Source: Nitrospirota bacterium | Lineage (GTDB): Bacteria > Nitrospirota > Thermodesulfovibrionia > Thermodesulfovibrionales > JdFR-85 | NCBI GenBank assembly: GCA_035873375.1 | Contig: JAYWMQ010000058.1 | Span: 1 to 64,000 of the forward strand | Length of the DNA stretch: 64,000 bases | Reading direction: 5' to 3' | Part shown: positions 1 through 8,064 of the stretch, one piece after another | How positions within the stretch are numbered: the first letter of the stretch is position 1 | How the letters are laid out: every line of letters begins with the position of its first letter | Notes under the pieces: model-generated | Databases searched by the model: none | Told to the model about the DNA's origin: nothing | The model's input: only the letters and a program-made list of their open reading frames with translations | Translations under genes and position numbers: made by a program

Positions 1-229
1 ACAATAAAATCTTGCATACGTGACATGGTGATGGACATGTAATCAATTAATATAACTCAAAAAGGGGACGGGTTGCAATGCGGGCCGTAATTTTGCAAGG
101 TTATTGGACATAGTAAAGAGTTTTGTATCCGGGAGTCTTAATTATATATAATATACTGAATTGAGGAAGGTGTGGTTGAAGAAGTAATAGATAACGGATG
201 GGAACATTTGACATGCTGACCGGGAATTT

Positions 230-979
230 GTGATGGAGAAAAAGAAGATACTGATAGTTGAGGATGAGAAGGAACAGGCTGATTGCCTTAAGGAACTCCT
301 TACTTTAAAGCCAGGCAATAGTTGGGAATCCGTTGATGTGCTCTATGCTGCAAGCGGGAACGAGGCGATTAATCAGCTCTCTTCTGATATCGATATAGTT
401 GTGCTGGATATAATACTGCCTGACATGAGCGGTCTCGAGGTTCTCAGACACATCAAGGAACGCTACCCCTCTATTCCTGTAATTGTTGTCACAGCTTACG
501 GGACAGAGGACCTGTGCCTGAGGGCTTTCAGGCTCGGGGCAAAGGACTATATAAAGAAGCCCTTCAGTTTTGATGAGTTACTGAAGAAGATCGAAGCAAT
601 TATTTCAGGGAGTTTCTGCGAGATCAATGCTGATTCCGAAGTAAGTGAATCCCCTATGATTCCACCGCAGATTCTATCAAAATTGGTGAAGGTAAAGACG
701 TATATTGATTACAACTATATGTTGCCAATCACTATTTCAGAGCTCAGCTCTGTTTCCGGTCTGAACAGGGTTTATTTGTGCAGGTATTTCAGGGCACTTA
801 CAGGATTTACCTGCAATGCCTATATAAGAAGGTTGAGACTGGATCATGCAATTCAGTTACTGAAGGAAGGTGACAATAGTATATCCGATGTTTCAATGAA
901 GCTTGGTTACAGCCCCAAATACTTCTCTACCCTCTTTAAGAAGACCTACGGTATTGTCCCGAAAAAGATAAAGGAATGA
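230..979 (+). CDS. Response regulator with AraC-type HTH output
   Basis: Two-component response regulator. Residues about 5-125 form a CheY-like receiver: acidic pair near D12/E13, phospho-acceptor D60 in VVLDIILPD, T near 88 in VVTAYG and K in YIKKPF. Residues about 150-249 are a double helix-turn-helix of the AraC/XylS family (ISELSSVSGLNRVYLCRYF, then SDVSMKLGYSPKYFSTLFKK). It should therefore bind DNA when phosphorylated. The start is GTG at 230 or, just as plausible, ATG at 233. The stop overlaps the next ATG (ATGA), so translation with the Cys-rich gene is probably coupled. No histidine kinase lies in the window; a partner may lie upstream of position 1. The target is unknown. Confidence 0.9.
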   Translation: MMEKKKILIVEDEKEQADCLKELLTLKPGNSWESVDVLYAASGNEAINQLSSDIDIVVLDIILPDMSGLEVLRHIKERYPSIPVIVVTAYGTEDLCLRAFRLGAKDYIKKPFSFDELLKKIEAIISGSFCEINADSEVSESPMIPPQILSKLVKVKTYIDYNYMLPITISELSSVSGLNRVYLCRYFRALTGFTCNAYIRRLRLDHAIQLLKEGDNSISDVSMKLGYSPKYFSTLFKKTYGIVPKKIKE

Positions 980-1431
980 TTTTTTTAGCCCAGCCTCAAC
1001 TCAGTGAAGCGGCCTGCCGCAGAATAGAAGATGTATTGTTCAGACTGAGGGGCCTCTTTGAAGAGATAAGCCCGTTAATCGAGGGTTATACCTCGGAAGT
1101 CTGTCCTAACTGTGAGGACGTCTGTTGTAAACAGAGACACGCATATTATGACAGTGAGGACTTGATTTGCATCTCTGCCCTTGGCCTTGCAGTTCCTGAA
1201 TATAGCGAGAGAGGTCTTGAGGCGCGATGTGAATTCCTCTCCTTTAACGGGTGTTCAAGACCAAGATGGCAGAGACCCTTCAGGTGTACCTGGTATTTCT
1301 GTGAACCCCTTTTGAGGCATATGAGCGACGGGCCTGGCAGACCACACCGTCGCCTTGTCAGCCTGCTGCAGGATATAGTTGAATTAAGAGGGAATTTAAT
1401 TAATTCGGAAACAGTAATCGGATGCAAATGA
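976..1431 (+). CDS. Cys-rich hypothetical protein (putative metal-binding, CxxCxxxCC)
   Basis: A 151-aa protein of unrecognised function. The central part has a dense cysteine set, CPNCEDVCCKQRH, followed by further Cys in CEFLSFNGCSRP and RCTWYFCEP. The CxxCxxxCC pattern resembles the YkgJ-type metal-chelating family, but that match is by eye only. The N-terminal 40 residues look helical. It overlaps the regulator gene by 4 bp and the ketosynthase gene by 10 bp, so the three are almost certainly co-transcribed. The Cys pattern suggests Zn or Fe-S binding; no catalytic activity can be assigned. Confidence 0.75.
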   Translation: MIFLAQPQLSEAACRRIEDVLFRLRGLFEEISPLIEGYTSEVCPNCEDVCCKQRHAYYDSEDLICISALGLAVPEYSERGLEARCEFLSFNGCSRPRWQRPFRCTWYFCEPLLRHMSDGPGRPHRRLVSLLQDIVELRGNLINSETVIGCK

Positions 1432-2630
1432 GGCGGGTGGTTATAACAGGTATTGGCGCAGTTACTCCCTTGGGGCTTAACTTTCAGGAGACCTGGGATG
1501 GGTTGAAGAAAGGTCTCTCCGGGCTTTCCGGATGCAGCAGGGTTGAGGTGGATGATATACCGTGGAAGGTGACCGGAGAGTTAAGAGGGTTTGATACCCT
1601 CTCTTTCCTGACTCCCAAGGAGAAGAACCGTCTTGACCCATTTATACAGTTTTCCCTCGCTGCTGCCCTTTCTGCATTTGAAGACACCTCTTTATATCCC
1701 GAGCCGAATATTATGGTCATAATAGGTTCGAGCAGGGGAGGGGTCAGCAGGATTGAAGAATCCCTGAGTGCATATTTTAAGGAGGGACGGCCCCTGTCAG
1801 CCTATCTGATGCCGGCTACAACAATAAGTATGGCACCGTCATATATTGCGCACAAACTCGGTTTAAGGGGATACTGTCTTGGCATATCCAATGCCTGTGC
1901 ATCGGGCACCATGGCAATTGGGGAAGCATTCAGGCTGATAAGGACTGGGTATGCGGACATTGCCCTGACAGGCGGGACAGAGGCGCCTTTATGCAGGTTA
2001 TGTCTTGAAGGATATGGCAGGACAGGTGCGCTCTCCACAGGTACAGACAGCAGCGCAAGCCGCCCCTTTGACAGGGACCGCGATGGGTTTGTCCTCTCAG
2101 AGGGTGCCTGTGTCATGGTTGTTGAGGAGATGCAGCATGCCATAAAGAGGGGGGCCGTGATTTATGCCGAGATTATGGGTTATGCCAGCATTAATGACGG
2201 GTTTCATCAGACAATGCCCTCAGAGGCTGGTGAGGCTGCGACGATAAGTCTGGCACTTCAATATGCGGGTATCACGACAGAGGAGGTTGATATGGTTAAT
2301 GCCCACGGAACTTCCACGGTATCAGGTGACAGGGTGGAGGCCCTTGCACTGAAAGAGGTTTTTGGAACGAGGTTACGGGATATCCATGTAACGGCAAACA
2401 AGTCCATGACAGGGCATATGCTTGCAGCATCAGGCGCCCTGGAGGTGGCAGCCACAGCCATGAGTCTTCATGAGGGACTGATTCCTCCAACCATAAACCT
2501 TGCCCTGCCTGACAGGGAGTGTGGTCTTAATATTTCCTCAGACCTTGTAGAGAAGGACATCCGGGTGGCCCTGAGCACTTCTTTCGGTTTTGGGGGAATT
2601 AATGCAGCCCTTGTATTGAAAAAGGTTTAG
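1422..2630 (+). CDS. fabF: Beta-ketoacyl-ACP synthase II (FabF-like)
   Basis: Condensing enzyme of the thiolase fold, expected to elongate acyl-ACP with malonyl-ACP. At 402 aa it is near normal FabF length. The Cys-His-His triad is visible: Cys159 in ISNACASGT, His in NAHGTST, and His in KSMTGHMLAASGA, plus the glycine-rich GFGGINAALV tail. ATG at 1422 overlaps the preceding stop; ATG 1428 is an alternative start. It is last in a three-gene unit with a response regulator and a Cys-rich protein, not in a fab cluster. It ends 5 bp from the convergent sphingolipid genes, so it may be a pathway-specific ketosynthase rather than the housekeeping FabF. Confidence 0.85.
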   Translation: MQMRRVVITGIGAVTPLGLNFQETWDGLKKGLSGLSGCSRVEVDDIPWKVTGELRGFDTLSFLTPKEKNRLDPFIQFSLAAALSAFEDTSLYPEPNIMVIIGSSRGGVSRIEESLSAYFKEGRPLSAYLMPATTISMAPSYIAHKLGLRGYCLGISNACASGTMAIGEAFRLIRTGYADIALTGGTEAPLCRLCLEGYGRTGALSTGTDSSASRPFDRDRDGFVLSEGACVMVVEEMQHAIKRGAVIYAEIMGYASINDGFHQTMPSEAGEAATISLALQYAGITTEEVDMVNAHGTSTVSGDRVEALALKEVFGTRLRDIHVTANKSMTGHMLAASGALEVAATAMSLHEGLIPPTINLALPDRECGLNISSDLVEKDIRVALSTSFGFGGINAALVLKKV

Positions 2631-2635
2631 GTTCC

Positions 2636-3739
2636 TTATATTCCCTTTTCATATATTCGGTATCTCTTATACAAGCTGCTTCCGAACATCTCGATAAGTC
2701 TTATAACCGGCTCATTGTCTTCCAGAATCCATGACATTTCCACCCGTTTATGGCGTTTCCTTGCGGCCTTAAATGCCTCTCTGAACATCAGGGCATCCAC
2801 TCCCCTGTGCCTGTATGCGGACTTAACGCCAAGGAGTAGAAGCCTGAGGTCCGTTATTGTTCTCTGGTAGTAGAGGGCCTTAAGAATGGATATCGCGGTT
2901 AATCTGCCATTCATCTTTCTGAGGAGGAGATTGAAATCAGGCAGCAGACCGAGGAATCCAACAGGCTCACCATCCTTCTCTGCAATCAGCGTCATCTCGG
3001 GTGGGGCAATGGGTTTTAGACGTTTTCCAAGGTACTCCAGATCGTCGTCTGTGAGGGGGATGAATCCCCAGTTTGTATTCCATGCCTCATTATAAACCTC
3101 CTTGAATGCACGGAGTTCTTCGCTGAACCTCTTCTTTTCAATCTGTCTTATCTTTATGCCCCTGCGCTCGGCCAGACGGGCGACACGAAGTACTTTTTCG
3201 GGTAATTCCTTAGGGACATCAAGAATAAATGCGAGGAGGTCCTTTGCCTTTATCATCCCGCACTGTTGCATCAGCTCTGGATAATAAGGGGGGTTGTATG
3301 GGGTCATGAGCATGGGTGGTTCATGGAATCCGTCTATCAGAAAGCCGCACTGCTCATTTGTTGAAAAGTCCATGGGCCCCCTCATAACTGTCATTCCTGC
3401 CTCGCTGAGGTCCTTTGAAACCGTATCTAACAGGGTATTTGCGATATCGGGGTCATTGCGGGACTCAAAGAAACCAAAGAATCCGGCTTTTTCATTATGA
3501 TATCCGATGTGCTGTTGATTGACTATTGATGTGACCCTTCCAACTATTTTCCCTCCCTCCCTGGCAAGAAAAAATTTTACAGCGGCATTCTTGAAAAAGG
3601 GGTTTGCAGGAGAAAAGTGTTCTTTCTGGTCCTTTATAAGCTCAGGGCTGTAATAGGGGTCGTTTTTATATAATTTAAAAGGGAACTTTATAAATTCTTT
3701 TATCTCCTGATCTGTTTTTGCTTCAGTGACCTCTATCAT
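2636..3739 (-). CDS. GNAT-fold acyltransferase, candidate bacterial ceramide synthase
   Basis: A 367-aa protein of the long GNAT-like N-acyltransferase family. It has an N-terminal FPFKLYKNDPYYSPEL-type segment, KIVGRVTSIVNQ typical of a GNAT strand, and a C-terminal GNAT region (GVKSAYRHRGVDALMF, WILEDNEPVIRLIEMFG). It lies 16 bp downstream of a serine palmitoyltransferase-like gene and is last in the operon. In Caulobacter a GNAT-family protein N-acylates the long-chain base (bCerS); that precedent plus the neighbours suggests the same role here. The assignment to ceramide synthesis rests on context. A generic acetyltransferase is the alternative. It should act at the inner membrane or cytosol on 3-ketosphinganine. 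Confidence 0.7.
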   Translation of the reverse strand: MIEVTEAKTDQEIKEFIKFPFKLYKNDPYYSPELIKDQKEHFSPANPFFKNAAVKFFLAREGGKIVGRVTSIVNQQHIGYHNEKAGFFGFFESRNDPDIANTLLDTVSKDLSEAGMTVMRGPMDFSTNEQCGFLIDGFHEPPMLMTPYNPPYYPELMQQCGMIKAKDLLAFILDVPKELPEKVLRVARLAERRGIKIRQIEKKRFSEELRAFKEVYNEAWNTNWGFIPLTDDDLEYLGKRLKPIAPPEMTLIAEKDGEPVGFLGLLPDFNLLLRKMNGRLTAISILKALYYQRTITDLRLLLLGVKSAYRHRGVDALMFREAFKAARKRHKRVEMSWILEDNEPVIRLIEMFGSSLYKRYRIYEKGI

Positions 3740-3755
3740 TGGTTGCTCCTTGTTA

Positions 3756-4979
3756 TTAAATCAGTCCCAGACTGGTTCCTACCTTTTTGAATGCCTTTAA
3801 GACTGTTTCAAGGTGCTCATCTGTGTGTGTAGCCATATAGCTGGTTCTGATAAGTGCCTTTCCATTGGGAACCGCAGGACTTACAGCCACATTGGCAAAG
3901 ACCCCTTCATCCTGCAGCATCATGGCCATTCTGAAAGCGATTTCATCATCCTTAACAATTATGGGTATGATCGGTGTCTGACTCGGGCCAACCTCAAATC
4001 CGAGTTCCTTGAAAGCCCTGAGCATCTTTGTTGTAATCTGACTCAGTCTCTGAATCCTTTCCGGTTCCTCATCGATTATATCCAGTGCTGCACTGACAGC
4101 AGCCACAGAGGCAGGAGGAGGGCTGGCACTGAAGATAAGAGAACGGGCAAAGTGTTTAATGTAATGTATCACCTTCTCGTCTCCAGCAATAAAGCCGCCA
4201 ATTGAGGCAAGGGATTTGCTGTAGGTGCCCATAATCAGATCTACATCGTCTTCCATTCCGAAATATTCGCATGTTCCACGGCCTGTCTCGCCCAGCACGC
4301 CTATTCCATGGGCGTCGTCAACCATCAGCCTGGCCTTATACTGTTTTGCAAGGCCGGAAACCCCTGGCAGGTCAACTATATCACCTTCCATGCTGAAGAC
4401 ACCATCGACAACAATAAGTTTTCCTTTTCCATTACAATTTTTCAGGACCCTTTCAAGGTCATCCATATCATTATGGCGGAACTTCTTTATATCTCCATAG
4501 GACAGCCTGCAACCATCAATAATACTGGCGTGGTCCATCTTATCGATTATGACAATGTCGTTCTTTCCTATGAGGGCTGAAATTACCCCGAGATTTACCT
4601 GAAAACCTGTGGAAAAGACCATGGCAGCCTCTTTTCTCATGAAACGGGCGAGTTTTTCTTCAAGCTCTACGTGTATTTCCAGTGTGCCGTTAAGGAATCG
4701 TGAACCTGCGCAGCCGGTTCCATACTTCTCTATAGCCTTTATGGCAGCCTCTTTAACCCGTGGATCATTAGTCAGTCCCAGGTAGTTATTGGACCCGACC
4801 ATTATCATCTTCTTGCCATTTGAGCAGACGACCGGATCCTGGGCACTCTCGATAACCCGGAAGTAGGGGTATAGTCCCAGTTCCATCAGTTCCCTGGCCT
4901 TGTTAAAATGAAGACACTTTTCAAAGAGGTCTTCTTTTTTCACAGCCATCTGTTTATTCTGTACCAGTCTGCCGTCCAT
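3756..4979 (-). CDS. spt: Serine palmitoyltransferase-like alpha-oxoamine synthase
   Basis: PLP-dependent alpha-oxoamine synthase, 407 aa. Visible residues are stacking His150 (DHASI), Asp222/His224 (DDAHG) and Schiff-base Lys255 (GTYSKSLASIGGF). The segment GSRFLNGT follows the serine palmitoyltransferase form (GSRMLNGT in Sphingomonas, as recalled) rather than the GSRLVTG of BioF or the VRFICGT of KBL. The C-terminus KKVGTSLGLI also matches SPT. The reaction would condense serine with an acyl thioester to 3-ketosphinganine. ATG at 4979 has a good AAGGAAGGG site and overlaps the upstream reductase gene by 40 bp. No acyl carrier protein or acyl-CoA ligase is adjacent, unlike Caulobacter. Confidence 0.85.
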   Translation of the reverse strand: MDGRLVQNKQMAVKKEDLFEKCLHFNKARELMELGLYPYFRVIESAQDPVVCSNGKKMIMVGSNNYLGLTNDPRVKEAAIKAIEKYGTGCAGSRFLNGTLEIHVELEEKLARFMRKEAAMVFSTGFQVNLGVISALIGKNDIVIIDKMDHASIIDGCRLSYGDIKKFRHNDMDDLERVLKNCNGKGKLIVVDGVFSMEGDIVDLPGVSGLAKQYKARLMVDDAHGIGVLGETGRGTCEYFGMEDDVDLIMGTYSKSLASIGGFIAGDEKVIHYIKHFARSLIFSASPPPASVAAVSAALDIIDEEPERIQRLSQITTKMLRAFKELGFEVGPSQTPIIPIIVKDDEIAFRMAMMLQDEGVFANVAVSPAVPNGKALIRTSYMATHTDEHLETVLKAFKKVGTSLGLI

Positions 4980-5941
4980 TTCATCCCTTCCTTTAATGTT
5001 ACAGTTGATTTATATCCCAGTTCTTGTGTCGCAAGAGTTGAATCACATATCCAATATGGGTGATGCAACTCCCGTATTTTGTCTCTATTGATTATCCCCC
5101 CTTTACTGAACCGCTCACTGATACCTGCAAAAAGAGGCATCACGGCCTTTGGTATCCGCAACTTTATAAAAGACCGTTCAAAAATCCCGGCTATCTCAAA
5201 GGCTATCTCTTCATTTGTATAGACCTTCGAGTCCGAGATGAAATAGAGCTTGCCGGTGGCAATCTCATTTGCTATGGAAAATAGTATACCATTTATCAGG
5301 TCATCGACATAAACCAAAGAATAAACGGTCTTCCCCCAATATGGAAATACCCCTCGTTTTATCATCTTGAAGAGCATATGAAAATCCCGGTCCCTCGGGC
5401 CGTAAACCGCCGGAGGTCTTATTATTGTTACAGGTATCTTGTCCCTTACGCTGTAAACGACGCCTTCGGCCTCGAGTTTGCTCTTTCCGTAAAAAGAGAC
5501 AGGGTGAGGTTCCGTACTCTCTGTAACAGGTGTTCCGTTGAGGCTCGGGCCTACGGCAGCAAGGCTGCTGAGAAAGACGAATCTCTTTAGTCTCCTGCCC
5601 TTATCTATTAAGGCATTAACAATGTTTTCCGTCCCCTTAACATTAACAGCAAAAAAATTATCCTCTTCCACGGTCTTTGTAAGTCCTGCAAGGTGGAAGA
5701 CGTAATCACAATCCTCGACAGCCCCTTTTAAACTATTGATATCCTGACAATCTCCGTAAAAGAGCTCAACGGAGGGGGCTTCCGGAAGGTTTGTCATCTT
5801 CGAAGGGAAAAGTAGTGTTTCTATCCATCTAAGGTCTGAAGACGACCTTACAAGACATTTAACACTATAGCCCCGGCCCGCAAGAGCCTCGACTAAATGG
5901 CTTCCAATAAATCCTGTAGCACCTGTAACAAGTACTTTCAT
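4940..5941 (-). CDS. NAD(P)-dependent epimerase/reductase, candidate ceramide reductase (CerR)
   Basis: Extended short-chain dehydrogenase. The Rossmann motif GATGFIGSH is at the N-terminus, the catalytic Ser is in FLSSLAAVG and YxxxK is in YGKSKLEAE. I place the start at the ATG of MKVLVTGATG (5941); the frame stays open to 5986 but the extra 15 residues precede the conserved strand. It is first in the operon with the SPT and GNAT genes. In Caulobacter an epimerase-like protein, CerR, reduces the keto group of the ceramide backbone, so that role is inferred here. A nucleotide-sugar epimerase is the alternative from sequence alone. Confidence 0.75.
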   Translation of the reverse strand: MKVLVTGATGFIGSHLVEALAGRGYSVKCLVRSSSDLRWIETLLFPSKMTNLPEAPSVELFYGDCQDINSLKGAVEDCDYVFHLAGLTKTVEEDNFFAVNVKGTENIVNALIDKGRRLKRFVFLSSLAAVGPSLNGTPVTESTEPHPVSFYGKSKLEAEGVVYSVRDKIPVTIIRPPAVYGPRDRDFHMLFKMIKRGVFPYWGKTVYSLVYVDDLINGILFSIANEIATGKLYFISDSKVYTNEEIAFEIAGIFERSFIKLRIPKAVMPLFAGISERFSKGGIINRDKIRELHHPYWICDSTLATQELGYKSTVTLKEGMKWTADWYRINRWL

Positions 5942-6018
5942 TATGGTTATAACAGTTAATCCATTAGCCCGGTATTTATGACTCATTGCTGTTAGCGGTT
6001 AGCTGTGGATGATGGACG

Positions 6019-6046
6019 TAGATATTTTGATGTATAGGCATGTCAA
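6019..6046 (-). promoter_or_regulatory. Possible sigma70 promoter of the sphingolipid operon
   Basis: On the minus strand a perfect TTGACA (6041-6046) is followed after 16 bp by TATCTA (6019-6024), about 75 bp before the reductase start. The -10 is poor (TAT then mismatches), so the call is tentative. Confidence 0.35.
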
Positions 6047-6094
6047 GAGTCAAGTTTTCGGGCTTTCTTAAACTCCACATAGAATTTAAAGTAT

Positions 6095-6102
6095 GTTATA
6101 AT
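6095..6102 (+). promoter_or_regulatory. Extended -10 promoter for the DUF948 gene
   Basis: TGTTATAAT-type extended -10 (TATAAT at 6097-6102) lies 9 nt before the likely ATG at 6112. No good -35 and no Shine-Dalgarno sequence are visible, so the transcript could be leaderless. Confidence 0.5.
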
Positions 6103-6111
6103 GTTTTTATT

Positions 6112-6498
6112 ATGAGTGAGATTGCAGTTGTTATAATAGCGGTGGTTGTCATAATTTCTGCTGGTTTTTTAATCCCTGTGCTTATTGAGTTCAGGAAGAC
6201 GATGAAGGGACTTAATGAGTTTCTTGATACCACAGGAAAAGAGCTTCCACCAGCAATTGATGAACTTAAACAGACCCTTGAAAACCTCAAGAGTATTTCC
6301 GGAGATATTCAATCGGTAACAGGGGGAGTAAGGGAGATTACCGATGTCCTTACAGATACAGCCAATAATGTCCGGTCAATATCAACTGTAATCAGCAGAG
6401 TTGGAAGCGAGACAAATGCCGCTATTGCCGGTTTTAAAAGCGGTGTTAAAACAGCAGTTATAGTTTTCTTTAAGAATTTATTGCGTAAGGGAGGTTAA
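6112..6498 (+). CDS. DUF948-family membrane protein
   Basis: About 128 aa from ATG 6112. One N-terminal membrane helix (about residues 3-25, very Ile/Val-rich) is followed by an amphipathic coiled-coil-like stretch with heptads (LNEFLDTTGKELPPAIDEL and onward) typical of DUF948 and methyl-accepting-like helices. The frame extends upstream to 6040, but the conserved part begins with MSEIAVVIIAVV. It sits 4 bp before a YtxH-family gene; this pair is a common envelope or stress-associated association of unknown function. There is no ribosome binding site before 6112. Confidence 0.75.
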   Translation: MSEIAVVIIAVVVIISAGFLIPVLIEFRKTMKGLNEFLDTTGKELPPAIDELKQTLENLKSISGDIQSVTGGVREITDVLTDTANNVRSISTVISRVGSETNAAIAGFKSGVKTAVIVFFKNLLRKGG

Positions 6499-6502
6499 TA
6501 TT

Positions 6503-6835
6503 ATGGAGGAAAGAGAGGGTTATGGTGTCGGCTCGATGTTTTTTGCCTTTTTGCTTGGTGGCTTTGTTGGTGCAGGTGTGGCCTTGATTCTGGCCCCTCA
6601 GTCAGGACCTGAGACGAGAAGACGGGTAATGGACCTTGCAGAGGATGTTAAGGAGAAGACGTCCGGGATTAAGGAGAAAGTCACAAAAGGGGTTGAGCAG
6701 GGTAAGGGAACGGTTTCTACAACCCTTGAGAAGGGCAAGGAGTTTATTGAGGAGAAAAAATCAGCCCTCAGCTCTGCTATTGAGGCCGGGAAAGAGGCAT
6801 TTGAGCAGGAAAGGGAAAAGCACAAGAAGACCTGA
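6503..6835 (+). CDS. YtxH domain-containing protein
   Basis: A 110-aa protein with one N-terminal glycine-rich membrane helix (FFAFLLGGFVGAGVALILAP) followed by the YtxH signature PQSGPETRR and a long Lys/Glu-rich amphipathic helix (repeated KEK/EKG heptads). The family is found in envelope-stress contexts; its biochemical role is not established. A strong GGGAGG site precedes ATG 6503. The stop overlaps the hypA start (TGATG), so expression is coupled with hypAB. Confidence 0.8.
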   Translation: MEEREGYGVGSMFFAFLLGGFVGAGVALILAPQSGPETRRRVMDLAEDVKEKTSGIKEKVTKGVEQGKGTVSTTLEKGKEFIEEKKSALSSAIEAGKEAFEQEREKHKKT

Positions 6836-7179
6836 TGCATGAGGTGTCCATAGCCCAAAGCATTCTGGATATAGCAATAACAGAGTGCCGGAAAGCTGAG
6901 TACAAGAGGATAAATTCTATTTCATTACGTATAGGGAAGGTTTCAGGAGTAAAGGTCCAGTCTCTCCTTTTTGCATTTGATATAATCAAAATTGATACCA
7001 TTGCCCAAGGTGCAACCCTGATCTGTGAAGAGGTTCCTGTAGCCGGGTATTGCCCGCAATGTCATAATAATTTTGAGGTTGCATCCGACTTGATCCTTGC
7101 CTGTCCTGAATGTGGTGGAACCCGCTTCAAAATCAATGGGGGAAGAGAACTTGATATTGTGGAGATTGATGTTGACTGA
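6835..7179 (+). CDS. hypA: Hydrogenase nickel incorporation protein HypA
   Basis: Nickel metallochaperone for NiFe hydrogenase maturation, 114 aa, normal length. The N-terminal MHE motif supplies the Ni ligands including His2. The zinc site has paired CxxC motifs (CPQC and CPEC). It overlaps the upstream ytxH stop by 1 bp and is followed 23 bp later by hypB. No hydrogenase structural genes or hypCDEF occur in the window, so the client enzyme is encoded elsewhere. Confidence 0.95.
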   Translation: MHEVSIAQSILDIAITECRKAEYKRINSISLRIGKVSGVKVQSLLFAFDIIKIDTIAQGATLICEEVPVAGYCPQCHNNFEVASDLILACPECGGTRFKINGGRELDIVEIDVD

Positions 7180-7202
7180 GCTGTTGCCAGGGAGGCCATT
7201 TC

Positions 7203-7850
7203 ATGAAGGTAAAGGTAGTAAGGCGTATACTTGAAGCCAACGAGAAGATCGCAGAAGAAAACAGGAGGCTTTTTAAAGAGAAAGGGATTTTTACAATAAA
7301 TCTGATGAGCGGCCCCGGTGCCGGAAAAACCTCTCTTCTTGTGAGGACCATAGAGGCATTGAAAGACAGGGTTTCAATAGGGGTAGTAGAGGGCGATATT
7401 ACCGGCACAGATGATGCAGAAAGGATAAATGCCCTTGATGTCCCTGTGGTTCAGATAAATACGGAAGGGGCATGTCACCTTGATGCCAACATGATAAGGG
7501 AGGCGCTTGATGAGATTCCCCTTAATGATATAAGCCTTCTGTTCATCGAGAATGTAGGCAACCTTGTCTGTCCTGCTGAGTTTAATGTTGGCGAAGATAT
7601 GAAGGCAATGGTGCTTAGTATCTCTGAGGGTGATGACAAGCCTTTAAAATATCCCTTGATGTTTCAGGAATCAGGTGCACTCATCATCAACAAGACGGAC
7701 CTCCTTCCTTATACGGATGTAGACATGGAAAAGATAAGAAGGAGTGCCCTGTCTCTTAATTCCGGTTTGAAAATATTTGAGGTCTCCTGCAGGACCGGTG
7801 CAGGTTTGCCTGACTGGACCGATTATTTGACCACGCTGTTAGCCACGTAG
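7203..7850 (+). CDS. hypB: Hydrogenase/urease nickel incorporation GTPase HypB
   Basis: SIMIBI-class GTPase that works with HypA to load nickel. It has a P-loop GPGAGKTSLL, a metal/switch region EGDITGTDDAERI, ENVGNLVCPAEF with the conserved metal-binding Cys, and the guanine-specificity motif NKTDLLPY. At 215 aa it lacks the N-terminal His-rich nickel-storage stretch and the CCxGC high-affinity site found in some HypBs. ATG at 7203 is preceded by AGGGAGG. Confidence 0.95.
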   Translation: MKVKVVRRILEANEKIAEENRRLFKEKGIFTINLMSGPGAGKTSLLVRTIEALKDRVSIGVVEGDITGTDDAERINALDVPVVQINTEGACHLDANMIREALDEIPLNDISLLFIENVGNLVCPAEFNVGEDMKAMVLSISEGDDKPLKYPLMFQESGALIINKTDLLPYTDVDMEKIRRSALSLNSGLKIFEVSCRTGAGLPDWTDYLTTLLAT

Positions 7851-7857
7851 CAAGCAT

Positions 7858-7982
7858 TAGCCACGAATAATCACGAGAGTATTTGAGACTTGTTTTAATG
7901 TTTTCTGCTTTTCCCGTGTCTCCGAGTTTTAACAAACTCAGTTTCAACTTGAATGCGAAGAAGAGAATTTTAAGTATTCGTG
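7858..7982. repeat. Decayed intergenic repeat with short inverted ends
   Basis: The 214-bp gap after hypB has CACGAATA near 7863 and its inverse complement TATTCGTG near 7975, enclosing non-coding AT-rich DNA. CACGAAT-type strings resemble short repeats seen scattered in related metagenomic genomes. No ORF is visible. Confidence 0.35.
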
Positions 7983-7990
7983 ATCCCCGA

Positions 7991-8033
7991 TATGACTTAA
8001 ATCATAACAAAATATCTTTTAAGGCATTATTAT
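7991..8033 (+). promoter_or_regulatory. CRP/FNR-type site at a class II position with -10 box
   Basis: A perfect dyad TATGACTTAAATCATA (7991-8006) has the TGA-N6-TCA core of CRP/FNR regulators. Its centre is 7998.5. A -10 element TATTAT (8028-8033) predicts a start near 8040, which places the dyad centre at about -41.5, the classical class II activator position. It precedes the DUF1858 gene by 60 bp. Confidence 0.6.
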
Positions 8034-8064
8034 AAAGATAAGATTAAATTGAAGGAGGAAAAAA

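Noticed and set aside
60-80. Sigma54 promoter before the response regulator
   Set aside because: GG and GC are 9 or 12 bp apart, never 10.
1-229. RNA gene or upstream coding region
   Set aside because: No tRNA cloverleaf, no ORF and no clear promoter; only AT-rich sequence.
3813-4205. Plus-strand ORF antisense to the SPT gene
   Set aside because: Shadow frame of a gene with clear PLP motifs; composition is unlike a protein.
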